Origin: Asaia bogorensis
GTDB lineage: Bacteria > Pseudomonadota > Alphaproteobacteria > Acetobacterales > Acetobacteraceae
Reading direction: 5' to 3'
DNA length: 58,306 nucleotides
Assembly (NCBI GenBank): GCA_945873195.1
Contig: CAMCDA010000007.1
Coordinates: 1-58,306 of the forward strand
Part shown: in pieces, positions 1 to 8,451 of the stretch
Layout of the letters: each line of letters begins with the position of its first letter
Numbering within the stretch: the stretch's first letter is position 1
The notes under the pieces: generated by a model
The model's input: the letters and a program-made list of their open reading frames with translations, nothing else
The model's database searches: none
What the model was told of the DNA's origin: nothing
Program-made: the position numbers and the translations under genes

Positions 1-135
1 ATCGGACTCACCCAGGGGGTGCTTGGGAGTTACGAAAAATGACCAATATGTCATTCTGCAAGGCCGGCATTGTTTTCCGGCCGGCTGGGCGCGGCTTTTC
101 TTGCTCGCCATCATCGCCGATAAGGAATTTGTTCG

Positions 136-297
136 ATGCGTTTCATGAAGATGATGTCGCTTTTGCTCCCCCTGGCTCTTGGGGCCTGCGTCAGTTTCAG
201 CAGCAGCAACCCGCCGCCGCCCGCGACCTCGACCATCGTGGTTCCGGCCGGAACCACGGTTGTCTGCGCGGATGGTTCGTCCCTGCCCTGCCGCTAG
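136..297 (+). CDS. Small putative lipoprotein (53 aa)
   Basis: This short gene encodes a 53-residue protein of unknown function. It opens with a short basic stretch and a hydrophobic run ending in L-G-A-C (residues 15-18), a good lipobox, so the mature protein would be a lipid-anchored peptide of about 36 residues. The mature part is Ser/Pro-rich at first and then holds two further cysteines in a VCADGSSLPCR tail, which could form a disulfide in the periplasm. An AAGGAA ribosome site lies about 8 bases before the ATG. It is convergent with the next gene, six bases away. The family is not recognised; the lipoprotein call is inferred from the lipobox. Confidence 0.65.
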   Translation: MRFMKMMSLLLPLALGACVSFSSSNPPPPATSTIVVPAGTTVVCADGSSLPCR

Positions 298-303
298 AGC
301 GCG

Positions 304-927
304 TCACTCCGCCGCTCGGCGTGCCTGTTCCGCGACCCCGGTCGCGAATACCACGCCCGCGGACCGGATCGGCAATCTGCCCGTCCGCAAGGCCTCGGCC
401 GCCCAGGTATTGCAGGTGAACAGCCCGCTATATTCGGGCGTCGCATAGTAGAACAAGCTGCCCGGATAAGGCCCTTCGGCCAGCAGCCGAGGCGCGCCGT
501 CAGCCCCGTATTCCACCGATGACGCGATGAATTCGTTCAGCCGAACGAGGCCCTGCACGGTCACCTTCAGTGGGATCACGGAAGTCGCTTCGGCAAAGGC
601 GATGTCGGGGGAGGCGTTCAGCGCGGTGACGAGCATCGCCGTCGGGTTGGGCAGCAAGGCCGTCAGCATGTCGATCAAGCCGGGCTGTTCCTTGAACAGG
701 AACGTCCGGTCTCCAATCCCGAACACGAGGAATCGCGCGCCCGGGAACGTGGCGCGCAAGGGTGCCAATCGAGGATCCAGGCCATCGGCGGCGACCGCGA
801 TATCGGTATGCCAACCCCGAATGACCACGAACACGGTCTCGGTCCGAGGGCCACTCTCGGACGGCGCGGGCGTGGCGCAGGCAGCGCAGGCCAGGGCCAG
901 CAGGACGATCCATCGGAAGGCGCGCAC
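304..927 (-). CDS. TIGR02117/DUF2459 family lipoprotein-like protein
   Basis: The protein has 207 residues and belongs to the TIGR02117 (DUF2459) family of uncharacterised bacterial proteins, recognised by an early RGWHTDI motif, a central FGIGDRTF motif and a late FTCNTWAAEALR motif. It begins with a hydrophobic segment ending in small residues and Cys (LACAAC), so it is probably exported and may be lipidated, although the lipobox is not canonical. The reading frame stays open upstream to 1461, but the GTG at 927 is preceded by GGAGGGG at a suitable distance and puts the signal sequence at the N-terminus. The biochemical role of the family is unknown; an envelope or secreted role is an inference. 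Confidence 0.8.
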   Translation of the reverse strand: MRAFRWIVLLALACAACATPAPSESGPRTETVFVVIRGWHTDIAVAADGLDPRLAPLRATFPGARFLVFGIGDRTFLFKEQPGLIDMLTALLPNPTAMLVTALNASPDIAFAEATSVIPLKVTVQGLVRLNEFIASSVEYGADGAPRLLAEGPYPGSLFYYATPEYSGLFTCNTWAAEALRTGRLPIRSAGVVFATGVAEQARRAAE

Positions 928-1131
928 TGTAACCCGCTCCCCTCCGCCAGCGACCGCCCGAGGGTAACGGAGCGCCCCGCGCCCGCACAACAGGAAACGC
1001 CCGGTCTGCCATTCCCGATCAAAGGGTGGCGTGATCGTCAAACAAGGCACACACTGCATCGGATGAAGCCACCCAGACCCCGATCGCTCCCGGACCGTCC
1101 ACCCGCCGCTTGCCGGAGGCGATGAAAGGCG

Positions 1132-2649
1132 ATGTCCGATGAGGTCGAGGTTCCGCATCGCCGCCTGATCACTGCCTCCTCGATGCTGGCGATGTTCATG
1201 CAGGTGCTGGACACCTCGATCTGCGTGGTGGCGCTTCCGTATATGCAGGGCAGCCTGTCCGCCAGCGCCGATGAGATCAACTGGGTGCTGACGTCCAGCG
1301 TCATCGCGGCGGCGATCATGACCGCGCCGGTCGGCTGGATGGCGCAGCGATTCGGGCGCAAGCGGCTGTTCGTGTGCTGCCTGGTCGGCTTCGTGATCAT
1401 GTCGATGCTGTGCGGCGCGGCGCAGACCCTGACGCAGCTTGTGACCTGCCGCATCCTGCAAGGCGCGTTCGGTGCCGGCATCGCGCCGCTATCGCAGGCG
1501 ACGATGCTGGACATCTACCCGTTCTCCCGCCGAGCGCAGGCGATGGCCCTGTTTTCAATGGGCGTGACGATGGGGCCGATGCTGGGTCCGACGCTCGGCG
1601 GCTATCTGACCGATTTCTACAACTGGCGCTGGGTGTTCTACGTCAACCTGCCGTTTGGCATCCTGGCTGTCACCGGGCTGGTGCTGTTCATGCCCAGCAC
1701 GATGCCGCAGCCGGCGCTGAAGTTCAGTTGGTATGGGTTCAGCATGCTCGCGCTGGCCGTGGGGTCGCTGCAGATGGTGCTCGATCGCGGCCAGATCATG
1801 GACTGGTTCACCGCGCGGGAGATCATGGTCATGGCGGTCATCGCCGGCCTCGCGTTCTACCTGTTCGTTGTCCATATGTGCACGTCGGACAAGCCGTTCC
1901 TGCCGACGGGGCTGTTCAAGGACCGCAACTTCGCCTCCGCCATCATCATGGTGTTCTGCGTGTCGGCGATCATGCAGGCGACGGGAGCGTTGCTGGCGCC
2001 GTATCTGCAGAAGCTGGCGGGGTTCTCGCCGCAGGATGCCGGCTGGGCGATGGCACCGCGCGGCGTCGGGATCATGTTGTCGATGTTCGTGGCGTCCCGG
2101 CTGGGGATGCGGATCGACCAGCGCAAGCTGATGGCCGCGGGGCTGATCCTTCTCGGCATCGTGCTTTACGACATGAGCACCTGGACCCCCTCGGTGGACG
2201 CTCGGCACATGGCGCTGATCATGCTGATCCAGGGGATCTCGGTGGGCTTCGTGTTCAACCCGATGACGGTGATGGCCTATACGACCCTGCCCGCGCATCT
2301 GCGCGGAGAGGCGACGGCGGTGCAGGCCCTGGCCCGCAACATCGGCGCGGCGATCGGCATCTCGGTCATGACCTTCACGCTGAGCCGAGCATTCCAGACC
2401 AATCATGAGGAAATCTCGGCCGGGATCACGCCGTTCAACCGGACGCTGCAAGGCCGTGACGCGGTGGAGCATTTCCTGGACCCCGCCACCCGAGCCGGGG
2501 CGGCGATGCTGGACCAGATGATCACGTATCAGGCGCAGATCACGTCGTATAACAACGACTTCCGGCTGATGACACTCGTGGTGCTGCCGCCGCTGCTGCT
2601 ATTGCTGCTGATGCGGCGGCATGCCCGCGTTGAGCCCAAGCCGCGTTAG
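1132..2649 (+). CDS. DHA2-family MFS drug exporter (EmrB/QacA type)
   Basis: This 505-residue inner-membrane protein is a major facilitator of the 14-helix DHA2 drug:proton antiporter family. It has the first-helix LDTSICVVALP motif (about residues 26-36), the loop 2-3 signature GWMAQRFGRKRL (about 69-79), and an antiporter motif C (GVTMGPMLGPTLGG, about 144-157) followed by NWRWVFYVNLPFG, which is typical of EmrB. The length matches EmrB. No adjacent EmrA-type membrane fusion protein or TetR regulator is present, so it may act alone or with a distant partner. The ATG has GGAGG and AAAGG upstream. The substrate cannot be predicted. Confidence 0.92.
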   Translation: MSDEVEVPHRRLITASSMLAMFMQVLDTSICVVALPYMQGSLSASADEINWVLTSSVIAAAIMTAPVGWMAQRFGRKRLFVCCLVGFVIMSMLCGAAQTLTQLVTCRILQGAFGAGIAPLSQATMLDIYPFSRRAQAMALFSMGVTMGPMLGPTLGGYLTDFYNWRWVFYVNLPFGILAVTGLVLFMPSTMPQPALKFSWYGFSMLALAVGSLQMVLDRGQIMDWFTAREIMVMAVIAGLAFYLFVVHMCTSDKPFLPTGLFKDRNFASAIIMVFCVSAIMQATGALLAPYLQKLAGFSPQDAGWAMAPRGVGIMLSMFVASRLGMRIDQRKLMAAGLILLGIVLYDMSTWTPSVDARHMALIMLIQGISVGFVFNPMTVMAYTTLPAHLRGEATAVQALARNIGAAIGISVMTFTLSRAFQTNHEEISAGITPFNRTLQGRDAVEHFLDPATRAGAAMLDQMITYQAQITSYNNDFRLMTLVVLPPLLLLLLMRRHARVEPKPR

Positions 2650-2650
2650 G

Positions 2651-4138
2651 TCAGGCCTGATCCCAGGGCTTTTCGGCGACCGCGTTCCGCGCCGACACCC
2701 GGCCGAACGCCAGGCATTCGCCCAGATTGCCGGTGCCCTGGTACAGATAGCTGTAGATCGACCCGAGTTCCCCCGCGCTGTACAGCCGCGGGATCGGCGT
2801 GCCGTTCGGCCGCACGATCTGCGCCCTTTCGTTGCGGCGCGGCCCGCCCTGGGTGTTCAGCATCGAGGGTGACAGTTCGATCGCATAGAAAGGTCCCTGA
2901 GCGATCGGCGTCATCATCAGCGTGCGGCCGAATTCGGCATCCTTGCCGGCGGCGCAATGGCCGTTCCAGCGATCGACGGTGGCCGCCAATGTCGCGGGAT
3001 TGAGCCCGATGACGCCGGCGAGTTCGGCGATGGTCGGGGCGGCCTTGATCCAGCCCTTGGCAAGTTCGGCGCTGTTGTCCGCGCTCCAGTCATAGCGCTC
3101 GACGATCTGGGTCCAGCCGTGGCTTGGGTGCTTGTCGTACAGCGGGCCGGCGGCGAAATGCGCGTGGTCGAAGATCAGGTACATCGGGCAGGGCGTGGAC
3201 AAGGGCAGCCAATTGCCGTTGACCGGCACCTTGCCGTGGCGGGTCTTGAACTTCTCATCCACGAAGCGCTTGCCATCGGGGCCGACGACGATCGCGCCGC
3301 CCGGAATTTCCTTGCTGTAGTGCAACGCCTGCATGGAAAACGAGGTCCGGACTTCCGGCACCTTCAGCGCCATCGACGGGCCGGCATAGTTGTTCATATG
3401 CCAAAGATCGGCGCCGACCGACATGGCCATCGTGATGCCGTCGCCCTCGTTGTAGGGAGAGCCGGAGGTGTAGCAATATGGGACGCCCGGCAGGTAGTTC
3501 CGGATCATCTCCTGGTTGTTCTCGAACCCGCCGCAGGTCAGCACGACGCCCTTACGTGCCTTGACCGTGATGGGCTTGCCATTCCGCATGGCGCGCACGC
3601 CAAGGATTTCCTTGGTGATGTCGTGCTGGATCAGTTCGCGGCCCGGGGTTTCGTACAGGATTTCGATCGGGCGTTCCTTCACCAGGCGCTCGAACAACTT
3701 CCAGGTATAGGAATAGCCGTAGGTCGGGCCGTCATGGAACTTGTGGACGCTGTCGGAGCCGGGGAGTTCCGGGAATTCGATCCCGACCGGCGGGTGCTGG
3801 TGTTCCTGCGGATCGCCGCCGAGGTCCCTCAGCCAGTCGTTGTTCTGGCACATCTCCTCGGCCCAGACCTTCACCATGGCCTCGGGCACGGTGTAGGGGC
3901 CGCAAAGCGCGGTCAGATAGGCGATGCCGCCCTCGACCGAGGATGTGTTCAGGTAGCCCTGGCCGGCGACGCGGGTATTGCCGCCTTCCTCGCCCTCGGG
4001 CGCTTTCTCCAGGATGACGACCTTGGCGCCGAGGTCATGCGCGGTGACGGAGGCCGCCATGCCCGCCGCCCCGAAGCCGACGACGACGACATCCGCTTCC
4101 ACATCCCAATGATCGGGCACTGATGGTTGGAGGTTCAT
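2651..4138 (-). CDS. FAD-dependent oxidoreductase (fumarate reductase / 3-ketosteroid dehydrogenase-like)
   Basis: The protein (495 aa) is a soluble flavoprotein of the FAD_binding_2 superfamily, which includes fumarate reductase flavoprotein subunits, urocanate reductase and 3-ketosteroid delta-1-dehydrogenases. The N-terminal dinucleotide motif GFGAAGMAAS (about residues 21-30) is followed by an acidic strand end (VILEKA) and a GGNTRVAGQG segment typical of the family. The C-terminus has the expected YSAGELGSIYSYLYQGTGN flavin-contact region. The frame is open further upstream, but the ATG at 4138 follows AGGAAT at good spacing. There is no Tat or haem domain, so it is probably cytoplasmic. 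Its end is one base from that of the convergent MFS gene. The substrate is unknown; a ketosteroid or enoate role is a guess from the family. Confidence 0.88.
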   Translation of the reverse strand: MNLQPSVPDHWDVEADVVVVGFGAAGMAASVTAHDLGAKVVILEKAPEGEEGGNTRVAGQGYLNTSSVEGGIAYLTALCGPYTVPEAMVKVWAEEMCQNNDWLRDLGGDPQEHQHPPVGIEFPELPGSDSVHKFHDGPTYGYSYTWKLFERLVKERPIEILYETPGRELIQHDITKEILGVRAMRNGKPITVKARKGVVLTCGGFENNQEMIRNYLPGVPYCYTSGSPYNEGDGITMAMSVGADLWHMNNYAGPSMALKVPEVRTSFSMQALHYSKEIPGGAIVVGPDGKRFVDEKFKTRHGKVPVNGNWLPLSTPCPMYLIFDHAHFAAGPLYDKHPSHGWTQIVERYDWSADNSAELAKGWIKAAPTIAELAGVIGLNPATLAATVDRWNGHCAAGKDAEFGRTLMMTPIAQGPFYAIELSPSMLNTQGGPRRNERAQIVRPNGTPIPRLYSAGELGSIYSYLYQGTGNLGECLAFGRVSARNAVAEKPWDQA

Positions 4139-4310
4139 GCTGAATTCCTGCTGGCGGCCGTGATCGGGGCGACTCCGGTGGGAGACGCATTGGGGTGTGA
4201 AATTGGCCAAGGCCGGGCGGGTTGTCGAGGATGGGGGGTCATCGCGGATATGACGTTCGGCGCGGGGGCGTCCCCTGCGGCGGGCCCACCTTGAGGTGCG
4301 GTCGATGCTC

Positions 4311-4428
4311 CATCGTCATGGTCGGGCTTGACCCGACCATCGCCCAGAAGAATAACGTTTGAAATCAGGAGGATATATGCCACCCTGAATCCCTGGCGAT
4401 GGTCGGGTCGAGCCCGACCATGACGATG
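4311..4428. repeat. Inverted pair of REP-like palindromic elements
   Basis: Two copies of a roughly 35-base element lie in opposite orientation, at 4311-4345 and 4394-4428. Each contains the internal palindrome ATGGTCGGG..CCCGACCAT, so each can form a small hairpin and the pair a larger one. The same arrangement recurs at 15842-15958. This occupies most of the gap 4139-4536, in which no gene is seen. The layout resembles the BIME arrangement of REP elements. Short open frames across it look spurious. Confidence 0.8.
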
Positions 4429-4536
4429 AGGGGACCGTCCCGTGCCAAAAAGCCATATAGAGGGGCGCCTTCGGGAGCACCGCTCCCGCGCCATCTCTTG
4501 TAGCCGCCCGATCCGGCGACAATCCCCCTCTAACCC

Positions 4537-5622
4537 CTAAGCCGCCAGCATCCGCCCCCGGTTCCGCTCCGCCAGCAACGGCCGCACCCAGCGGGCGAAG
4601 CGGGTCGCTTCCTCGTCATGCAGATACCCGGACAAACAGAACGACGAACACCCCAGGTCGATGAATTCCTGCAACGTCGCCGCGCACTGCGCCGGGTTGC
4701 CCACCACCACGATCCCCGCGCCTGGCCGCACCCGCGTCACGCCGGTCCAGAGATGCGGCCCGATCAGATCCCCATGCTCGCGCGCCAATTGCTGCACCCG
4801 CTGGTTGGCGACCGAGGATGCGAAATTGGTGCGAATGTAACGGGTCTGCGCCTCGGTCACGTCGCGCACCAGTTCATGCGCCGCGTCCCAGGCCTCCGCC
4901 TCGGTTTCCCGGCACAGAATCTGCAACCGCATTCCGAACCCGATCGTCTCCGCCCGCCCATGGCGCGCCGCCAGGCCGCGAATGGTGGTCATGTTGGCGG
5001 CGATACGTTCCGGCGTGTCGCCCCAGAACAGATGGATATCCGAATGCTTCGCCGAGAGCTCCCACGCCTCCATCGACCCGCCACCGAGGTAGAAGCGCGG
5101 GTGCGGCTGCTGCAACGGCTTGGGCGTGATATGGGCGTTCTTCATGGTGTGGAACCGCCCCTCGAAACTGACGCCGCCCTTGGTCGTCCACAGCGCCTTC
5201 ATGATGGAGACATCCTCCTCCATCAGCGCATAGCGATCTTCCTTGGCCATCGTGATGCCCTCGGACAACGCCTCCGCGTCGCTCTGCCCGGCGATCAGGT
5301 TGACACACAGCCGCCCGCCGGAAAGCTGGTCGAAGGTCGCGCCCATCTTGGCCAGTTGCACGGGGCTGACATAGCCTGGGCGCGCGGCGACCAAAGCCTT
5401 GATCCGCTTGGTCTTGCCCATCGCCATGGCGCTGCTGATCCAGGCCTCCCAGCACGTGGAAGCGACAGGGACCAGGAAATACTCGAACCCCGCGGCCTCG
5501 GCCGCCAGGATCACGCGGTCGAACAATTCGGGCGACGGCGCGATGAACTTGTCGCGGTCGCCGTAGCAGGTCGTGTCACCGGACGTCGGCAGGAACCATC
5601 CGAATTCGAGCGGCGTGGACAT
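4537..5622 (-). CDS. LLM-class flavin-dependent monooxygenase (SsuD-like)
   Basis: The protein (361 aa) is a luciferase-like flavin-dependent monooxygenase closest in style to alkanesulfonate monooxygenase SsuD. Recognisable family segments are EFGWFLPTSGDT at the N-terminus, a GFEYFLVPVAST region, SGGRLCVNLIAGQSDAE around residue 105, and the C-terminal GNPAQCAATLQEFIDLGC. Such enzymes use FMNH2 supplied by a separate reductase to oxidise sulfonates or other small substrates. No SsuE-like reductase or SsuABC transporter is adjacent, so sulfonate use is only inferred. AGGGGAAA precedes the ATG. It follows rsfS on the same strand with the 47-nt hairpin repeat between them. Confidence 0.9.
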   Translation of the reverse strand: MSTPLEFGWFLPTSGDTTCYGDRDKFIAPSPELFDRVILAAEAAGFEYFLVPVASTCWEAWISSAMAMGKTKRIKALVAARPGYVSPVQLAKMGATFDQLSGGRLCVNLIAGQSDAEALSEGITMAKEDRYALMEEDVSIMKALWTTKGGVSFEGRFHTMKNAHITPKPLQQPHPRFYLGGGSMEAWELSAKHSDIHLFWGDTPERIAANMTTIRGLAARHGRAETIGFGMRLQILCRETEAEAWDAAHELVRDVTEAQTRYIRTNFASSVANQRVQQLAREHGDLIGPHLWTGVTRVRPGAGIVVVGNPAQCAATLQEFIDLGCSSFCLSGYLHDEEATRFARWVRPLLAERNRGRMLAA

Positions 5623-5692
5623 GGCGGCGTTTCCCCTGCTGCGCCGGAACCCTAGCCCGGCCCGCCGCGTCTGTCTTCCCGATGCCTATGAC

Positions 5693-5739
5693 GCATCATT
5701 TTGCTGGCTCCGCACCTCCGGCGCTCCGCCGAATGATGC
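5693..5739. repeat. 47-nt hairpin repeat, copy 1
   Basis: This element is bounded by perfect 8-base inverted ends, GCATCATT and AATGATGC, and sits directly against the rsfS stop codon. A second copy of exactly the same length, matching at 38 of 47 positions, lies at 13996-14042 against the ribosome site of the IlvD/Edd gene. It may act as a transcript-end hairpin for rsfS. Confidence 0.7.
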
Positions 5740-6276
5740 TTAACCCGCCTCATCCAGATCGGAACCCCACATCTTCTCCAGCGCGTAGATCTCCCGCGCC
5801 TCGGCCTTGAACAGATGCACCACGATATCGCCGGCATCGAGCAGCACCCAGTCGGACCCACCCGCGCCCTCGATCTGGACGCGCTTCAGCCCGACCGCGG
5901 CCAGCTTTTCCTTCAGATGCTGCGCCATGGCGGATATCTGCCGATCGGCGAGGCCCGTCGCGATCACCATCCGGTCGCAGAACGTGGCCTTCCCGGACAG
6001 ATCCAGGGACACGATGTTCTCGGCCTTGTCGTCATCCAGGCTGGTGACGATCAGGGCCTGCATGCGGTCGAGTTCCGACGGCTCCAGCTTGACCTTGCGG
6101 GCGCGGGACGCGGCCTTTTTCGGGGCGGCCTCCTTCTTCGGGCCGGCCGCGATCGTCTTCTTGCGCGGAGAGCCCGGTGGGACCCCGGTTTCCGGCAGGG
6201 TTGGCTTCGCCGCCCGCTTGCGCGGGGCGGGCTGGTGCCGGGACGGGGAGGACGGCGGTTTGGGCGGCTTGGTTAT
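5740..6276 (-). CDS. rsfS: Ribosomal silencing factor RsfS
   Basis: RsfS (Iojap family) binds ribosomal protein uL14 and blocks subunit joining when nutrients are scarce. The conserved domain is complete: it begins at the ATG at 6063 (MQALIVTSLDDDKAENIV) and includes SDWVLLDAGDIVVHLF and a final YALEKMWG. From that ATG the protein would be 107 aa, close to the E. coli length. Upstream the frame continues as a Lys/Pro/Ala-rich tail back into nadD, with no ATG, GTG or TTG between 6063 and 6276. The coordinates use an ATA at 6274-6276, which overlaps the nadD stop (ATAA) and has AAGGA nine bases upstream, exactly where a coupled start is expected. The 6063 ATG is the conventional alternative and has a poor ribosome site. 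The domain call is firm; the start is not. Confidence 0.85.
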   Translation of the reverse strand: MTKPPKPPSSPSRHQPAPRKRAAKPTLPETGVPPGSPRKKTIAAGPKKEAAPKKAASRARKVKLEPSELDRMQALIVTSLDDDKAENIVSLDLSGKATFCDRMVIATGLADRQISAMAQHLKEKLAAVGLKRVQIEGAGGSDWVLLDAGDIVVHLFKAEAREIYALEKMWGSDLDEAG

Positions 6277-6845
6277 CGGACGGGTTCCTTGCTGGCGGCC
6301 CGCAGGGCCGTGGATGAGAGCGCGCTTTCGCGATACGGCAGATAGACCCAGGCCGGCGCGGTACCGGGCACCAGGCGGGCCCGCCGCACGGGCTGACGAT
6401 GGCGGCGTAGACGATGCGCGATCCGTCCCGCAAGCGCCGAACGCGTATGGCCCGGTCTGGGTAGCACGGCAAAGGGCAAATGGCGCAGGATTTCCGCCCA
6501 TCGCCGCCATTTCGGCAGTTGCGTCAGGATATCCGCCCCGCAAAGCCAGACGAACCGGGCCCTCGGAAAGCGCCGCAGCAGCAACCGCATCGTGTCGACG
6601 GTGTAGCGTGTGCCGAGGCGCGCCTCGATCCCGGTCGCCACGATGCGCCGCCCATCGGCGATGCCCCGGGCGCTGGCCATCCGTTCCGCCATCGGCGCCA
6701 TGCCGGCGCGCGGCTTCAACGGATTGCCGGGGGACACGAGCAGCCAGACCTGGTCCAGCCGCAGCGCCCGCAGCGCCGCCCGGGCGACCAGAAGATGACC
6801 TTCATGGGCGGGGTTGAAGGACCCGCCCAGCAGCCCGATCCGCAT
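6273..6845 (-). CDS. nadD: Nicotinate-nucleotide adenylyltransferase NadD
   Basis: NadD adenylates nicotinate mononucleotide to deamido-NAD in NAD synthesis. The 190-residue protein has the nucleotidyltransferase motif GGSFNPAHEGH at residues 7-17 and the C-terminal SSTALR motif at 177-182 that binds ATP phosphates; the length is typical. The ATG at 6845 lies 47 bases after the proA stop, and the stop overlaps the proposed ATA start of rsfS by one codon position, so proA-nadD-rsfS form one transcription unit as in many alphaproteobacteria. The frame is open further upstream inside proA, but the family start matches MRIGLLGGSF. Confidence 0.95.
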   Translation of the reverse strand: MRIGLLGGSFNPAHEGHLLVARAALRALRLDQVWLLVSPGNPLKPRAGMAPMAERMASARGIADGRRIVATGIEARLGTRYTVDTMRLLLRRFPRARFVWLCGADILTQLPKWRRWAEILRHLPFAVLPRPGHTRSALAGRIAHRLRRHRQPVRRARLVPGTAPAWVYLPYRESALSSTALRAASKEPVR

Positions 6846-6892
6846 GCGGCGGCCGTCCCCGAAACGGGGAACCGGGTCGCGGCCGGGGTTGG

Positions 6893-8152
6893 TCAGGGCC
6901 GGACCTGCCCGGTGCCGATGATCTGGTAGCGGTAGGTCGTCAGCTGCTCCAACCCGACCGGGCCGCGGGCGTGGATGCGGCCGGTGGCGATGCCGATCTC
7001 GGCGCCGAACCCGAACTCCCCGCCGTCGCAGAACTGGGTGGAGGCGTTCCAGAGCCCGACCGCGCTGTCGATCCCGTCCAGGAAATGTTGGGCGACGGCG
7101 GCGTCCTCGGTGATGATCGCTTCCGTATGCTCGCTGCCGTGGCGGGTGATGTGGGACAAAGCGGCATCCACCCCATCGACCACGGCGATTGAGATCACCG
7201 CGTCCAGCCACTCGGTATCGAAGTCCGAGTCGTTGGCGGCGGTCAGGTCGGGGACGATGGCACGGGCGGCGGCGTCGGCGCGGAAGTCGCAGCCCAAGGC
7301 GCGCAGGTCGTCGATGATCGGCGGCAGCAAATCGGGGGCGACGGCGCGGTCGATCAGCAGGGTTTCCGTCGCCCCGCAGACGCCGGTGCGGCGCATCTTG
7401 GCATTGGCCACGATCGTCCGCGCCATCGCCGGATCGGCCGCCGCGTGGACATAGGTGTGGCACAGCCCCTCGGCATGGGCGAGCACGGGGACCCGTGCCT
7501 CCCGCTGCACGCGTTCCACCAGGCCCTTGCCGCCGCGGGGGATGATCAGGTCGATCAGCCCGGCGCCGGCGAGCATGGCGGCGACATAGGCGCGGTCGGC
7601 GTTGGGGGCGACCTGGATGCAGGCTTGCGGCAGACCGGCTTCGGTCAGGCCATGTTGCAGGGCGACGTTGATGGCGCGGGCGCTGTTCGTGCTCTCGGAC
7701 CCGCCGCGCAGGATCACGGCGTTGCCGGATTTCAGGCACAGGGCGGAGGCGTCGGCGCCGACGTTCGGCCGGCTTTCATAGATCATGCCGATCACGCCGA
7801 TCGGCGTGGCGATCCGCTTGATGTGCAGCCCGTTCGGACGGGTCCAGTCCGCGAGGACGCGGCCGAGCGGGTCCGGCAGGGCGACGACGTCTTCGAGACC
7901 CTTGGCCATCGCCTCGACCCGGGCTTCGTTCAGCATGAGCCGGTCGCGGAAGGCGTTGGTGCCGGAGAACGTGGCCAGGTCGGCGGCATTGGCGGCCAGG
8001 ATCGCTGGCGCCGCGTCCCGCAACGCCTGGGCCATGACCCGCAGGGCGGCGTCACGGGTGGCGGCGTCGGTGCGGGCCAGAACGCGGGAGGCATCCTTGG
8101 CGGCGAGCGCGGCGCGTTGCAGGTGCTGGGTGGCGTCGGTGTCGATATGCAT
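6893..8152 (-). CDS. proA: Gamma-glutamyl phosphate reductase ProA
   Basis: ProA reduces gamma-glutamyl phosphate to glutamate semialdehyde with NADPH, the second step of proline synthesis. The 419-residue protein carries the aldehyde-dehydrogenase-type active site with the catalytic Cys at about residue 259 (RRTGVCGATETLL), the IGMIYESRPNV segment near 120-131 and a typical C-terminal ARGPVGLEQLTTYRY. The ATG at 8152 has GAGGA seven bases upstream. ProB is not adjacent. Five tandem 13-base repeats lie about 37 bases upstream of the start and might be regulatory. Confidence 0.96.
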   Translation of the reverse strand: MHIDTDATQHLQRAALAAKDASRVLARTDAATRDAALRVMAQALRDAAPAILAANAADLATFSGTNAFRDRLMLNEARVEAMAKGLEDVVALPDPLGRVLADWTRPNGLHIKRIATPIGVIGMIYESRPNVGADASALCLKSGNAVILRGGSESTNSARAINVALQHGLTEAGLPQACIQVAPNADRAYVAAMLAGAGLIDLIIPRGGKGLVERVQREARVPVLAHAEGLCHTYVHAAADPAMARTIVANAKMRRTGVCGATETLLIDRAVAPDLLPPIIDDLRALGCDFRADAAARAIVPDLTAANDSDFDTEWLDAVISIAVVDGVDAALSHITRHGSEHTEAIITEDAAVAQHFLDGIDSAVGLWNASTQFCDGGEFGFGAEIGIATGRIHARGPVGLEQLTTYRYQIIGTGQVRP

Positions 8153-8188
8153 GGCCTGGTCCTCGGGGACCGCCATTCTGCCTGGGTG

Positions 8189-8253
8189 CAGGGCCATTTT
8201 CCAGGGGCGGGTTCCAGGGGCAGGTTCCAAGCAACGGTTCCATAGGCTGGTTT
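8189..8253. repeat. Five tandem 13-base repeats upstream of proA
   Basis: Five consecutive 13-base units can be laid out between 8189 and 8253. The second and third are nearly identical (CAGGGGCGGGTTC and CAGGGGCAGGTTC); the others are more diverged but keep the CA start and the GGTT(C/T) or TTTTC end. A 13-base period is not a multiple of three, so the array is not coding. It sits in the 299-base gap between proA and the divergent PEP-CTERM gene. Confidence 0.6.
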
Positions 8254-8451
8254 CCCGGATCGGATGGCCTTGGGTCCGCGTTCCGCCGCTCCACGCCGCC
8301 GACCGATCACCCGACCGCCGGTGCGTGTTGTGTGAAATGCCACAGTCCCGATCCCGGCCGATCCCTAGGGTCCCTTCCTGAACAAGCGGCCATGCCCACG
8401 GGGACCGACACCGGGCCCGCAGCATGATCCCCCCATCAACGGAGGCCTCCC

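Noticed and set aside
61-101. GGCCGG/CCGGCC hairpin near the window start as a terminator
   Set aside because: The stem is only six pairs and no U-run follows, so termination cannot be supported.
928-1461. N-terminal extension of the TIGR02117-type protein
   Set aside because: It overlaps the 5' end of the divergent MFS gene and would bury the signal sequence; the GTG at 927 has a good ribosome site.
4311-4428. CRISPR-like array
   Set aside because: Only two inverted copies with one spacer; no series of direct repeats and no cas genes.
4135-4522. Short minus-strand frames in the REP-like gap
   Set aside because: They simply translate the palindromic repeats and recur wherever the repeat occurs; no ribosome site or domain.
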